The position numbers and the translations under genes were made by a program. From DAOSXA01 sp964526835 (GTDB lineage Bacteria > Zixibacteria > MSB-5A5 > GN15 > FEB-12), in contig CAZGMK010000001.1 of assembly GCA_964526835.1 (NCBI GenBank), positions 124,001-188,000 of the forward strand: a DNA stretch of 64,000 nucleotides, given 5' to 3'. Of the stretch, positions 42,422 through 50,392 are shown one piece after another. Numbering within the stretch: position 1 is the stretch's first letter; each line of letters starts with the position of its first letter. The notes under the pieces were generated by a model. The model searched no databases. It had not been told where the DNA came from and worked only from the letters and a program-made list of their open reading frames with translations.

Positions 42422-42814
42422 ATGTCCCAACGATCATTAGCCAAACTCAGCCGTCGAGAGCGCCAGTTGCTGGATGTTCTGTACCAACACGGCGAAGCCT
42501 CGGTGGCTGACATACGCAAGGCGCTGCCCGATCCGCCCAGCTATTCGGCGGTCCGGGCCCTGATGGGGGTACTTGAGGAGAAAGGTCTCGCTCGTCATCG
42601 GCGTGAAGGCAGGGCCTATTTGTATTCGCCGAGCATTCCTCGCGACGAGGCCAGTCGTAGTGCTCTGAGGCATTTGGTCCGAACCTTCTTTGACAACTCA
42701 GTCGAGGATGTGGTCGCTGCTCTGGTCGATCTCAAGAGCAGCCGCATGACCGATGAGGAGTACGTCCGCCTTCTGGCCCTGATTCAGGAGAAGCGCCAGC
42801 AGGAGGATGAGTGA
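42422..42814 (+). CDS. BlaI/MecI/CopY-family transcriptional repressor
   Basis: 130 residues from ATG 42422 (AAAGGAA upstream). An N-terminal winged helix (residues 5-80) contains LSRRERQLLDVLYQHGEASVADI and SYSAVRALMGVLEEKGLARHRREGRAYLY without a break, the classic BlaI pattern. The C-terminal 85-130 is the dimerisation region where the partner protease would cleave. It overlaps the downstream M56-family gene start (TGATG), and a palindrome overlaps its own promoter. It probably represses this operon until the membrane protease is activated; the trigger is unknown. Confidence 0.92.
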   Translation: MSQRSLAKLSRRERQLLDVLYQHGEASVADIRKALPDPPSYSAVRALMGVLEEKGLARHRREGRAYLYSPSIPRDEASRSALRHLVRTFFDNSVEDVVAALVDLKSSRMTDEEYVRLLALIQEKRQQEDE

Positions 42815-44169
42815 TGCTGGACGGCAATATTGTCGCGGGAGCACTCGGGATTCTGCTCAAGGCATCGGTCCCGGCGCTGGCGGTAATCATAGTGTTGTCT
42901 TTGAAGGGACACTGGCCGGCCGCTGCACGAAGCCTCCTCCTCAGGGGGGCCATCGCCGCCATACTGCTGATCGCCTTACTTGCTCCACTGGCCCCGTCCT
43001 GGCGACTGCCCTTTGGGCTAGCCCTACCGCCTGTCTCCTCGTCGGGGCACACAGTGGGATTGCCGGGAGTCTCAAATGGCATGAACGAACGGCCCGGCGC
43101 TGCGACGGGCCTGTCCTGGCTGCACTATGCCTGGCTGGTGGGCGTCGTCGTAGCCTCTGCACGATTCGGCCGAGGGCTTATCGGTCTGTATAGAACAATC
43201 GGCAAGGCCACTGTCATCCCTGATAACATCATTGCCGGCAGTCTAAGTTGCCTGGACGTTGACAGGCATTTGAGGGGAAAGGTCCAGTTTCTGGAGTCTC
43301 ACAGGACGGCGGTGCCTTTTGTTGCCGGCATTGTCTCCCCCATCGTGATCCTTCCCTCGGTCTGGCGAGCGTGGCCGTCAGAGCGGCTGAAGATGGTGCT
43401 GGAACATGAATGTGCTCATATCAGGCGCCGAGATGTCCTCTGGGCATATCTGGCGAACATCGCCGTGGCCCTGCACTGGTTTAACCCGCTGATCTGGATC
43501 GTCAGACGCCGGTTGCTGCGTGAAGCCGAGAGGGCATGCGACGATTGGGTCCTGGCGACAGGGACCCCGGCGCGGGACTACGCGACTCACTTGCTCATGA
43601 CCGTCCGCGACATCAGGCTTACCCGGGATTTCTCGATTGTCGCCTCGGCCCTGAACAATAACTGTGAACTGAAAGGAAGAATCATGTCTATTCTCAGTGA
43701 TCGTCATCGCGTGCTGTCGCTCGGACGATCAGCAAAGTTGCTGGTCGCCGGCGTCACTGTGCTGTCTGTCGTGTCGCTCGCCGGCCTTTCGCTGCAGGCA
43801 GGGGAGCCAGCGTCGGACGCCGATATGCAGGCCGAGCAGGCCAAGGGCGATTCTCCGGAACCTGAAGAGTTCGTCGCCGTCGACGTAATGCCTGAGATGG
43901 TCCAGCAGACATCGCCGGAGTATCCTACGAAGCTGAAAGAGGCAGGAGTTGAGGGCTGGGTTTATGTGCAGGCTCTCGTCGCCAAGACGGGAGAGGTAAC
44001 GGATGTTCGCGTTAGAAAGTCGTCCGGCCAGGAGCTATTCGAGGACGCTGCTCTGAAGTCTGCCTGGGGCTGCAAGTACAAACCGGCCACGCGAGGGGAG
44101 CACCCGGTTGCCTGCTGGGTCACGTACAGGATCGAGTTCGTTCTGGACAATGATAAGTCCGCGGGCTGA
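42814..44169 (+). CDS. BlaR1-like M56 metallopeptidase with TonB C-terminal domain
   Basis: 451 residues from ATG 42814, overlapping the repressor stop by one base, with AGGAGG upstream. Four membrane segments lie at about 8-27, 37-57, 95-113 and 305-325. The M56 zinc site is HECAH (about residue 193), with the third ligand in EAERACDDW. Instead of the penicillin-binding sensor of BlaR1, the periplasmic end carries a TonB C-terminal domain (about 360-450: SPEYPTKLKEAGVEGWVYVQ, then TGEVTDVRVRKSSG). Signal input may therefore come through energy transduction or an outer-membrane partner. It probably cleaves the co-encoded repressor. Confidence 0.88.
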   Translation: MLDGNIVAGALGILLKASVPALAVIIVLSLKGHWPAAARSLLLRGAIAAILLIALLAPLAPSWRLPFGLALPPVSSSGHTVGLPGVSNGMNERPGAATGLSWLHYAWLVGVVVASARFGRGLIGLYRTIGKATVIPDNIIAGSLSCLDVDRHLRGKVQFLESHRTAVPFVAGIVSPIVILPSVWRAWPSERLKMVLEHECAHIRRRDVLWAYLANIAVALHWFNPLIWIVRRRLLREAERACDDWVLATGTPARDYATHLLMTVRDIRLTRDFSIVASALNNNCELKGRIMSILSDRHRVLSLGRSAKLLVAGVTVLSVVSLAGLSLQAGEPASDADMQAEQAKGDSPEPEEFVAVDVMPEMVQQTSPEYPTKLKEAGVEGWVYVQALVAKTGEVTDVRVRKSSGQELFEDAALKSAWGCKYKPATRGEHPVACWVTYRIEFVLDNDKSAG

Positions 44170-44227
44170 GGAGGTCGATTGACGCCGGTCCTCGCTGCAC
44201 GGTTGTCATCCGCTGCGACGAGGCCCA

Positions 44228-44257
44228 AATAGAAAAGCAGGAGCGCGAAGCTCCTGC
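44228..44257 (-). terminator. Rho-independent terminator of second RRM gene
   Basis: Minus strand: GCAGGAGC-TTCGC-GCTCCTGC (plus 44237-44257) followed by TTTTCTATTT. Confidence 0.8.
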
Positions 44258-44289
44258 CCTGACACGATCTTATGTTCTATTGGTTCTGT

Positions 44290-44619
44290 CTACCAGCGAT
44301 TACGACCGCCGCCGCCGCCACGGTTGCCGCCGCCGCGACCACCACGACCGCCACCGCCGCCGCCGCCACGGTTCTCGGTGCGCGGACGGGCTTCGTTGAC
44401 CGTAATTGTGCGGCCCTGCAGCTCCTTTTCGTTCATGGCCTCGATAGCGGCCTGGCCCTCATCCTGAGAACCCATCTCCACGAACCCGAACCCACGGGAC
44501 TTGCCGGAGTACTGATCGGAAATGATGCGGGCGCTCGAAACCTCGCCGAACCGGCCGAAAGCTTCGCGCAGATCGTCTTCTGTCGTGTCAAACGACAGGT
44601 TGCCTACGTAGATATTCAA
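44290..44619 (-). CDS. RRM-domain RNA-binding protein (glycine-rich), paralogue 2
   Basis: 109 residues with one RRM: RNP2 IYVGNLSF (3-10) and RNP1 RGFGFVEM (43-50), then a long Arg/Gly tail (RTENRGGGGGGGRGGRGG and on). The start is TTG at 44619, with AAAGG nine bases upstream, whereas the paralogue uses ATG in the aligned position. Likely an RNA chaperone or cold-shock-type factor. The leader is about 173 nt and contains GGAATCTACC, complementary to GGTAGATT next to the start codon, which could mask the ribosome site. The glycine tail is longer than in the paralogue. Confidence 0.9.
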   Translation of the reverse strand: MNIYVGNLSFDTTEDDLREAFGRFGEVSSARIISDQYSGKSRGFGFVEMGSQDEGQAAIEAMNEKELQGRTITVNEARPRTENRGGGGGGGRGGRGGGNRGGGGGRNRW

Positions 44620-44798
44620 AATCTACCTTTCAGATTCGCTGGCCCGCGCCTGTCTTCGCATTTGCGGTTATCGACCGGACCAACTTGGGTTGTTTGCGCC
44701 TCGTGGCGCGAGTCTCACCGGATTCAGTTTCTTGGGGATTCAACTTAATGGTAGATTCCGTCTCTAAAACTTCACCAGGAGCGTTAATGTCGATGTCT

Positions 44799-44826
44799 AA
44801 GTTATCGGTATCGGCTGCAAAGTCAA
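44799..44826 (-). promoter_or_regulatory. Promoter of second RRM gene
   Basis: Minus strand: TTGACT (44821-44826), 16-bp spacer, TAACTT (44799-44804). It is similar base by base to the promoter of the first RRM gene and lies at nearly the same distance from the start codon. Confidence 0.7.
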
Positions 44827-45132
44827 TAGATATTTTCGACAATTTGACTCTCTTATTCCATTTTGATTACTCCGGCCCGGTAACAGGCTGCAACGCCGCA
44901 TAACTCACAGCGTACCAACGCGATACCCCGAATTGGGTTCGTTTCGCCGTTTTTCGCGGTTGGGCTGCGGGATCTGTTTTGTTTTTGGGCGGACCACGGA
45001 CGTTCTCCCTTTAAGGAAGCGGCAGACGTCGGCCTTTGCAGCGGGGTTGGAGGAAAACCGGCGACGAGGACGACGATCGTCGGTGTCCCCTAATGAACTG
45101 CGGCGAGTCGGGCTCTGCGATTCAGCGATCGG

Positions 45133-45654
45133 TCACGGCCGGTTCTCGAAGTTGTTCCGCTGCGTCCTCGGCCAAGATCGATTCAACCTGCGGTTCTGGA
45201 TCTCAACGAGAATGCGCTGGACTATCAAACGGCCGGCCCCCCGAACCGGCTCGGCGATCTCCGACCCAGCTTCGAAGTTTCCTCCCTCGATACCGTAGAT
45301 GTGCAATTCGCGCGGCAGGCGCCCGAGTATCCATCCCAGTTCGATGGCCCGCTGCATTGGAATCGCATGGGTGGAGTAGCTACTGAAAAAGCGATCAGGA
45401 ATATGGTCTTTGAGACCATCAAATACGTGTAGGGTGCCGGGTCTCCGCCCTGACACCGCGCAGTCGACCACGAAACACAGGGGCACACCATCCCAGAGCT
45501 CAAGAAGTGCAAAGCCGTCCGGCACTCCCGCGACTACGTGAGTGGCTCTTGATCGTCTGGCAATTGCCCGGGCGACCTCAAGCCCAATGCCGTCGTCGCC
45601 GCGCAGGGCGTTGCCAAGGCCGATCACTTGCGTCGTTGTCTGAGCGGACCTCAT
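45133..45654 (-). CDS. [NiFe]-hydrogenase maturation protease
   Basis: 173 residues from ATG 45654, placed after the large-subunit stop at 45662; seven extra residues are possible. HyaD/HycI-type endopeptidase that removes the C-terminal tail of the large subunit after Ni insertion. The N-terminal block VIGLGNALRGDDGIGLEVA has the Ni-sensing Asp; the second Asp is in FVVDCAVSG, and the conserved His is in YSTHAIPM. It is the last gene of the hydrogenase operon, fitting the DPCxxCxxH tail of the encoded large subunit. Confidence 0.93.
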   Translation of the reverse strand: MRSAQTTTQVIGLGNALRGDDGIGLEVARAIARRSRATHVVAGVPDGFALLELWDGVPLCFVVDCAVSGRRPGTLHVFDGLKDHIPDRFFSSYSTHAIPMQRAIELGWILGRLPRELHIYGIEGGNFEAGSEIAEPVRGAGRLIVQRILVEIQNRRLNRSWPRTQRNNFENRP

Positions 45655-45661
45655 GGGGCCC

Positions 45662-46951
45662 CTATTCCCGTTCAATCCTCAGGTTGAGAAAGTGACAGGA
45701 GCAGGAAATACACGGGTCATAGTTCCGGACCACTTGCTCACACTGCCAGGTCAGCTTCTCCTTTGTCAGGTGGAGATTCTGTTGGACGAACTGACGCAGG
45801 TCGGCTTCAACGGCCTTCTGGTTCTGCGATGTCGGAGGGATGATGCGAGCGGTTCTGATGCGCCCGCGATCGTCAATTTGATAGCGATGATAAAGCAGGC
45901 CGCGGGGGGCCTCGGTGCAGCCTGAGCCGACCGCGTTCCGTGGTCTGCACTCTTCGAACGGACGCTCCGGCTCGGAGTAGGCCTCAACTAAGCGGAGGGC
46001 TTCGGCGCAGGCGAACACTGTCTCTACACTCCGAACCATGATACTCTTGAACGGGTTAAGGCACACTTCATCAAGACCGGCCTCCCGGGCAGCTTCCTGA
46101 GCGACGGCCGGAAGTCTGTCGAAGTTATTGTTGTACCGCGCCATCGGCCCCGCCAGGTAATCGCCACGATCCTTCACGTATGCCTGTAGAGAAGTCGAGT
46201 GTGCTACGTGTTCCTCAACGAAAGCCTTGAGGAAATCATCGATAGGGATGTCGATCCCCTTGTTGGAGACTACGCGGCCTTCACACAGTGGGTACTCATG
46301 ATCGTGACGAAGCGAGACGCATTCATAATCACGCTCAAGCGAAGGAAAGGAGAATCCCGAAGTCCAGCGGACCGTCTCAAGCGCTGCCTGAAGCGCCCAT
46401 TCGAGCGGTTCCGTGAACTTGATCAATTCCTTCTTCGATGGTGCACGATAGAACCCACCCACGCGGGGGTTGACAGGGTGAATCTCCCGGCCGCCGAGCG
46501 CGATCATCAGATCGTTGCCGATCTTCTTGAGCTTCAGGCCGCGCTGGACGATGTCAGGATGATCTTTCGCCATCTCGATGGCGTCTTCGTAACCCAGGAA
46601 ATCCGGCGCATGAAGCATGTAAATGTGAAGGGCATGCGATTCGATCCACTCGCCGCAGTAGATGAGCCTGCGAAGATCTCGCAGCGGTCCCTCGACTGTA
46701 ACTCCGCATGCCTGTTCCATGGCATGAGCGGACGACATCTGATACGCCACCGGGCATATGCCGCAGATGCGGGCGGTAATATCGGGCGCCTCGAGGAAAT
46801 GCCGTCCCTGCAGGAACGCCTCGAAGTAGCGCGGTGGTTCGAATATATTGAAACGAACTTCGGTGACCTTGTCACCCTTGACCCGGACGAACAGACCACC
46901 CTCCCCTTCAACTCGGGCCAGGTAGTCCACCTTGATTGTTCTATTGCTCAT
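45662..46951 (-). CDS. Group 3b [NiFe]-hydrogenase large (alpha) subunit
   Basis: 429 residues from ATG 46951 (ATG 46960 is also possible). It carries the Ni-Fe site where H2 is split or formed. The N-terminal ligand motif is RICGICPVAYQ (about residues 61-71), and the C-terminal motif is DPCISCSCH, followed by a 9-residue tail FLNLRIERE that the downstream protease would cut after His. All four Ni-binding Cys are Cys codons. The sequence follows the cytoplasmic group 3 pattern with no export signal. It overlaps the small-subunit gene by 11-20 bp. It works with the delta, gamma and beta subunits encoded upstream. Confidence 0.94.
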   Translation of the reverse strand: MSNRTIKVDYLARVEGEGGLFVRVKGDKVTEVRFNIFEPPRYFEAFLQGRHFLEAPDITARICGICPVAYQMSSAHAMEQACGVTVEGPLRDLRRLIYCGEWIESHALHIYMLHAPDFLGYEDAIEMAKDHPDIVQRGLKLKKIGNDLMIALGGREIHPVNPRVGGFYRAPSKKELIKFTEPLEWALQAALETVRWTSGFSFPSLERDYECVSLRHDHEYPLCEGRVVSNKGIDIPIDDFLKAFVEEHVAHSTSLQAYVKDRGDYLAGPMARYNNNFDRLPAVAQEAAREAGLDEVCLNPFKSIMVRSVETVFACAEALRLVEAYSEPERPFEECRPRNAVGSGCTEAPRGLLYHRYQIDDRGRIRTARIIPPTSQNQKAVEADLRQFVQQNLHLTKEKLTWQCEQVVRNYDPCISCSCHFLNLRIERE

Positions 46952-47720
46952 ACGATTCACTCTGTTTCCGGAAGGGTTCGGCGGCGGCGTTGAAGCTGCG
47001 GAACATTCGAATCAGCTCGTCCCGAGTCATGCCCTCCTTTTCGAACCATCGGGCCAGCGAGCCGGTGTTAGTAGTCGCGGCCGGGCCGAAGCAGCCGTAA
47101 CAGCCCCTTGAGTATGAGGGACAGATCGCACCGCAGCCGGCCTGAGTTACCGGGCCGAGGCACGGAATACCGGAGGCAACCATGACGCAGACGTTTCCCC
47201 TCAATTTGCACTCCATGCAAAGGCTGTAACGCGGTATGTTGGGCCTTCGACCGTTCAGGAGGGCACTGACTACTTCGATCAACTGGTACTTGTTGATGGG
47301 GCAACCGCGCAGTTCAAAATCGACGAAGACATGATCGGCGATCGGCGTCGACTTCCCCAGACTCTCCATGTACTCCGGGTGAGGGTAGACTATGGACTTG
47401 TACTTGTCAACGTCGGCGAAGTTGCGGAGCGCCTGTATACCGCCGGCGGTCGCGCAGGCCCCAATCACAACCAGGCGTTTGGACATACGACGGATCTTGT
47501 GTATTCGCTCAGCATCGTGCTGTGTCGTGATGGAACCCTCGACCAATGACAAGTCATAGGGACCCCTGACTACAGTCCGGCTGGCTTCGGGGAAATTCGC
47601 GATCTGGATGGCTTCAGTCACCGCCAGCAACTCGTCTTCGCAGTCGAGAAGAGACAACTGGCAACCATCACACGAAGCGAACTTCCAGACGGCCAACTTC
47701 GGTTTCTTCGCGGCCGCCAT
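46941..47720 (-). CDS. Group 3b [NiFe]-hydrogenase small (delta) subunit
   Basis: 259 residues that relay electrons from the Ni-Fe site through iron-sulphur clusters. The proximal cluster motif is KFASCDGCQLSLLDCEDELL (start of the protein), with the further Cys in VVIGACATAGG and LRGCPINK. The C-terminal ferredoxin-like part has CMECKLRGNVCVM and CGAICPSYSRGCYGC, suggesting additional [4Fe-4S] clusters. No Tat signal, so cytoplasmic. It starts 1 bp after the gamma-subunit stop with GAGGTG upstream and overlaps the large-subunit gene, which is typical of tight coupling in the operon. Confidence 0.94.
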   Translation of the reverse strand: MAAAKKPKLAVWKFASCDGCQLSLLDCEDELLAVTEAIQIANFPEASRTVVRGPYDLSLVEGSITTQHDAERIHKIRRMSKRLVVIGACATAGGIQALRNFADVDKYKSIVYPHPEYMESLGKSTPIADHVFVDFELRGCPINKYQLIEVVSALLNGRRPNIPRYSLCMECKLRGNVCVMVASGIPCLGPVTQAGCGAICPSYSRGCYGCFGPAATTNTGSLARWFEKEGMTRDELIRMFRSFNAAAEPFRKQSESYEQ

Positions 47721-47721
47721 A

Positions 47722-48591
47722 TCACACCTCGTGCTGCATCAGCAATGGGCCGATCTGGTCATAACGGAACACCGGTCCGTCCTTGCACACGAACGATCCG
47801 CCCAACTGGCAATGGCCGCAAAGGCCGATTCCACACTTCATGTTTCGCTCCATGGAGACATATACATCAGAGCCGTTCACGCCACGCTTCTCCAGCTCCA
47901 GGGCGGTGAATCGCAGCATTATCTCCGGCCCGCAGATCATCGCCAGGCAGTTCAGAGGATCAAACGGCGAACGGGGAATCAACTGGGTGACCACACCGAC
48001 ATTCCCGCGCCAGGCGCCGGTTGCACGATCGACGGTCAGGTGAATTTCGAGGTCGAACCGGGAACGCCATTTCTCGAGTTCTCGCCAGTAGAGGATGTCT
48101 TCGGGTGTTCGAGCGCCGTACAGCAAGACTACCTTACCGTATCGGTCGCGGTGGGCCAGAGCGTGGTAAAGGACAGGCCGCAGAGGAGCAAGACCGATCC
48201 CACCAGTGATCATGAGCAAATCCCGTCCATTGGCCTCGTCGACCGGCCAGGGCCGGCCGTAGGGGCCCCTGACCCCGAGCGCCTGGCCCGCTTTCAGGCG
48301 GCGCATGGCGCTGGTTACCTCACCTACTTCTCGCGTCGTGTGTACAAGCACCCCGGGGCGGCCGGGATTGCCGCTGATGGAGATCGGCACTTCTCCTACC
48401 CCGTACACATAGAGCATATTGAACTGTCCGGGCGCAAAGGACCAGGGATGCGGTCCCTTTGGCGGATCCAGTTCGCACGAGAAGGTATCGTGCGTCTCCT
48501 TGATGACCCGCCTGATCCTGCAAGGATGCGATTTCATCGCACCATCGCCGGCGCCGGAGGTCATCGGCTCAGCGGGTTGCCGTGTTGCCAT
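47722..48591 (-). CDS. Group 3b hydrogenase gamma subunit (FAD/NAD(P)H-binding, [2Fe-2S])
   Basis: 289 residues, or fewer if a later ATG (48564 or 48537) is used; none has a clear ribosome site. Ferredoxin-NADP-reductase fold: FAD-binding barrel with FAPGQFNMLYVYGVGEVPISIS (flavin Arg-x-Tyr-Ser region replaced by P-I-S-I-S), then the NAD(P) domain GGIGLAPLRPV, YGARTPEDILY and CGPEIMLRF. The C-terminal [2Fe-2S] site is CGIGLCGHCQLGGSFVCKDGP. It passes electrons between the hydrogenase core and NAD(P)H. It overlaps the preceding cNMP-binding gene by 23 bp in this reading. Confidence 0.92.
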   Translation of the reverse strand: MATRQPAEPMTSGAGDGAMKSHPCRIRRVIKETHDTFSCELDPPKGPHPWSFAPGQFNMLYVYGVGEVPISISGNPGRPGVLVHTTREVGEVTSAMRRLKAGQALGVRGPYGRPWPVDEANGRDLLMITGGIGLAPLRPVLYHALAHRDRYGKVVLLYGARTPEDILYWRELEKWRSRFDLEIHLTVDRATGAWRGNVGVVTQLIPRSPFDPLNCLAMICGPEIMLRFTALELEKRGVNGSDVYVSMERNMKCGIGLCGHCQLGGSFVCKDGPVFRYDQIGPLLMQHEV

Positions 48592-49036
48592 AGATGTCCA
48601 TCAATTGCAGTCTAGTGGCTTCAAGACGCTCGGCGATAATCACGGAAAACCGCTTCATGATTTCATAGCCGAGGTCATGATCTGTTTCGCACTTCTCACG
48701 GAGGCACTTGCCATCCATAGCGATGGCGCGGGTTTGTTCACGGACCCGGGCATCGAAGTGCCAGCGGTAAGGCGGGACCAGCCACGACCAACCCAGGACC
48801 TCCCCCTCATGTCTGGTCCGAATTACCAACGGACCTTTGTTGGGCACGTGTGTCTCCACTTGCACCAAACCGTGGCGAATGAAGTAGAACCTGTCCGCCG
48901 GCTGGCCTTCGCGGATGATGAAGTCACCCGGTTGGAACACTACATTGGACGCGCACCCGGTTAGAAGCGCCAGTTGCTGGTCGGTCATGCCCTTGAGAAA
49001 GGGATGCTCACTCAGAATCCGGCCAAGATCTTCCAT
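48569..49036 (-). CDS. Cyclic-nucleotide-binding-domain protein lacking a DNA-binding domain
   Basis: 155 residues from ATG 49036. A single CRP-like effector domain fills the protein: a beta-roll with PGDFIIREGQPADRFYFIRHGLVQV (about residues 37-62), then RHEGEVLGWSWLVPPYRW at the phosphate-binding cassette position. The cassette lacks the classic RxA Arg-Ser pair, so the ligand may not be cAMP. A short helical end (LGYEIMKRFSVIIAERLEATRLQL) corresponds to the CRP dimer helix, but no helix-turn-helix follows. It sits between the beta and gamma subunit genes, so it is likely a hydrogenase partner or allosteric sensor rather than a transcription factor. Confidence 0.88.
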   Translation of the reverse strand: MEDLGRILSEHPFLKGMTDQQLALLTGCASNVVFQPGDFIIREGQPADRFYFIRHGLVQVETHVPNKGPLVIRTRHEGEVLGWSWLVPPYRWHFDARVREQTRAIAMDGKCLREKCETDHDLGYEIMKRFSVIIAERLEATRLQLMDIYGNTATR

Positions 49037-49041
49037 GTAAG

Positions 49042-50154
49042 TTACCTCGATACTTTGGTTCGGAAACTCGCTGCCTCTTCCGTGATATCGATACCCACCG
49101 GGCACCACGTGATACAGCGTCCGCATCCGACACAGCCGAAGGTGTCGAATTGCTCCGGCCAATACGCCAGTTTATGCATCATCCACTGTCGATAGCGTGA
49201 CATGACCGAGGTCCGGACGCTTCCACCGTGGATGTACGAGAAATCGGTGGTGTGACAAGAATCCAGTCTGGATAGCCGGGTTGCTGTCCGCCCGCTCAGG
49301 TCGGTCGAGTCTTCGGTAGTGCTGCAGAAACAGGTGGGACAAACCATGGTGCAATTGCCGCAACTGAGGCACCTTTTCGCGATCTCATCCCAGTGTCGGT
49401 CGTCGATAAGCTGAACGAGAAGCTCAGGTAGTCGATCGGTTTCCAACCGGCGTCCCATGGACGACTCAGCCCCGGCGATGGCTTCCTCCGCAGCCAATAA
49501 CTGCTCGTCCGATGCGACGGGCGGATCGAGATCACCGAGCATTACCTCACCCCTCTTGGACCCAGACTCGATAAGCAAGGTTGGTTGATCCCCATCGGTA
49601 ATCTCGGTGATGGCAAGGTCAAACATATTCTTGGCTCGGGGACCGGTATGCATTGAGGCGCAGAAGCAAGTGTCCCCCGCACGGGTGCAGTTTACTGCAA
49701 TAATGAAGACCTGTTCACGCCGCCGGCTATAGGAGTTATCGACGTATGGTCCGCCCATAAAGACTTTGTCCAGAATAGCCAGGGCCGCCAATTCACATGC
49801 GCGAACACCCAGGAAGGCACGCTTTGGAGGATCGGCAGCGGGCGTTGACGTCGTGAAGCCGGAGTCGCTTCGGTCGGCCAGGAGAAACTGGTGCTCCGGC
49901 GGAAGCAGAAATCTCTTCCATGATTGAGGACCCAGGGTATAGGCAAACAGCGAATTCGTCGATGCGGTGGCCAGGCGATAGCGGCCGCCACCCTGCGACT
50001 CCCGGTAGCCGACCGGAAGATCTGCTGTCGACTGGATCGGCTCGTAGACGATTGCGGAATCGCGGATTACCGGGCCGACCACCTCATAGCCGCGCTCCGA
50101 GAGGCTATCCAGAAGCCTCTGTAAATCCCCTAGCGATAGAACCGACGTGGGCAT
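49042..50154 (-). CDS. Group 3b hydrogenase beta subunit (4Fe-4S protein)
   Basis: 370 residues; first gene of the operon. Similar to the sulphite-reductase-A/HydB-type subunits that carry two [4Fe-4S] ferredoxin motifs: CLSCGNCTMVCPTCFCS (about residues 264-280) and CVGCGRCITWCPVGIDI (about 340-356). An upstream region has FLGVRACELAALAILDKVF and CTRAGDTCFCASM, typical of this family. It bridges the hydrogenase core and the flavoprotein. The cNMP-binding gene follows 5 bp later. A perfect CRP/FNR-type palindrome lies 17 bp ahead of the start codon. Confidence 0.93.
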   Translation of the reverse strand: MPTSVLSLGDLQRLLDSLSERGYEVVGPVIRDSAIVYEPIQSTADLPVGYRESQGGGRYRLATASTNSLFAYTLGPQSWKRFLLPPEHQFLLADRSDSGFTTSTPAADPPKRAFLGVRACELAALAILDKVFMGGPYVDNSYSRRREQVFIIAVNCTRAGDTCFCASMHTGPRAKNMFDLAITEITDGDQPTLLIESGSKRGEVMLGDLDPPVASDEQLLAAEEAIAGAESSMGRRLETDRLPELLVQLIDDRHWDEIAKRCLSCGNCTMVCPTCFCSTTEDSTDLSGRTATRLSRLDSCHTTDFSYIHGGSVRTSVMSRYRQWMMHKLAYWPEQFDTFGCVGCGRCITWCPVGIDITEEAASFRTKVSR

Positions 50155-50171
50155 TGAGGAACTTTCTGAAT

Positions 50172-50191
50172 ATTGTGATTTTTTTCACAAT
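50172..50191 (-). promoter_or_regulatory. CRP/FNR-superfamily operator upstream of hydrogenase operon
   Basis: Perfect palindrome ATTGTGA-N6-TCACAAT, including TGTGA-N6-TCACA, the consensus of CRP and the HcpR branch. A likely promoter lies just upstream on the minus strand: TTGACA (50239-50244), 17 bp, TTGATT (50216-50221). If that promoter is right, the site is about 17-36 bp downstream of the transcription start, a position that fits repression. Confidence 0.75.
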
Positions 50192-50392
50192 CCCGTGTCT
50201 TTCTTCTTCGCGGGCAATCAATCCATTACCGCTCTCCTTGTCAAGTCAAATCGCTGCGCGAACGGAAAAAATCAACATTGCTCCCTGGCACAGTCTCCCC
50301 TTCTCCCCTTCCTTTGGTATCCTCACAATCAGGCCAGCGCTACAGCATTATTGGCCCTGGCCGGCTGCTTCCGCCTTGCTCTACCTGCCGCC

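Noticed and set aside
44630..44842. 70-codon frame on the minus strand directly upstream of the second RRM gene
   Set aside because: It begins within the promoter (-35/-10 at 44799-44826), so it could not be translated in full from that transcript; the paralogous leader has no equivalent frame.
45662..45760. Possible selenocysteine in the hydrogenase large subunit
   Set aside because: Some group 3 hydrogenases have Sec in the C-terminal motif, but here DPCxxCxxH has ordinary Cys codons and the gene ends normally after a short cleavable tail.
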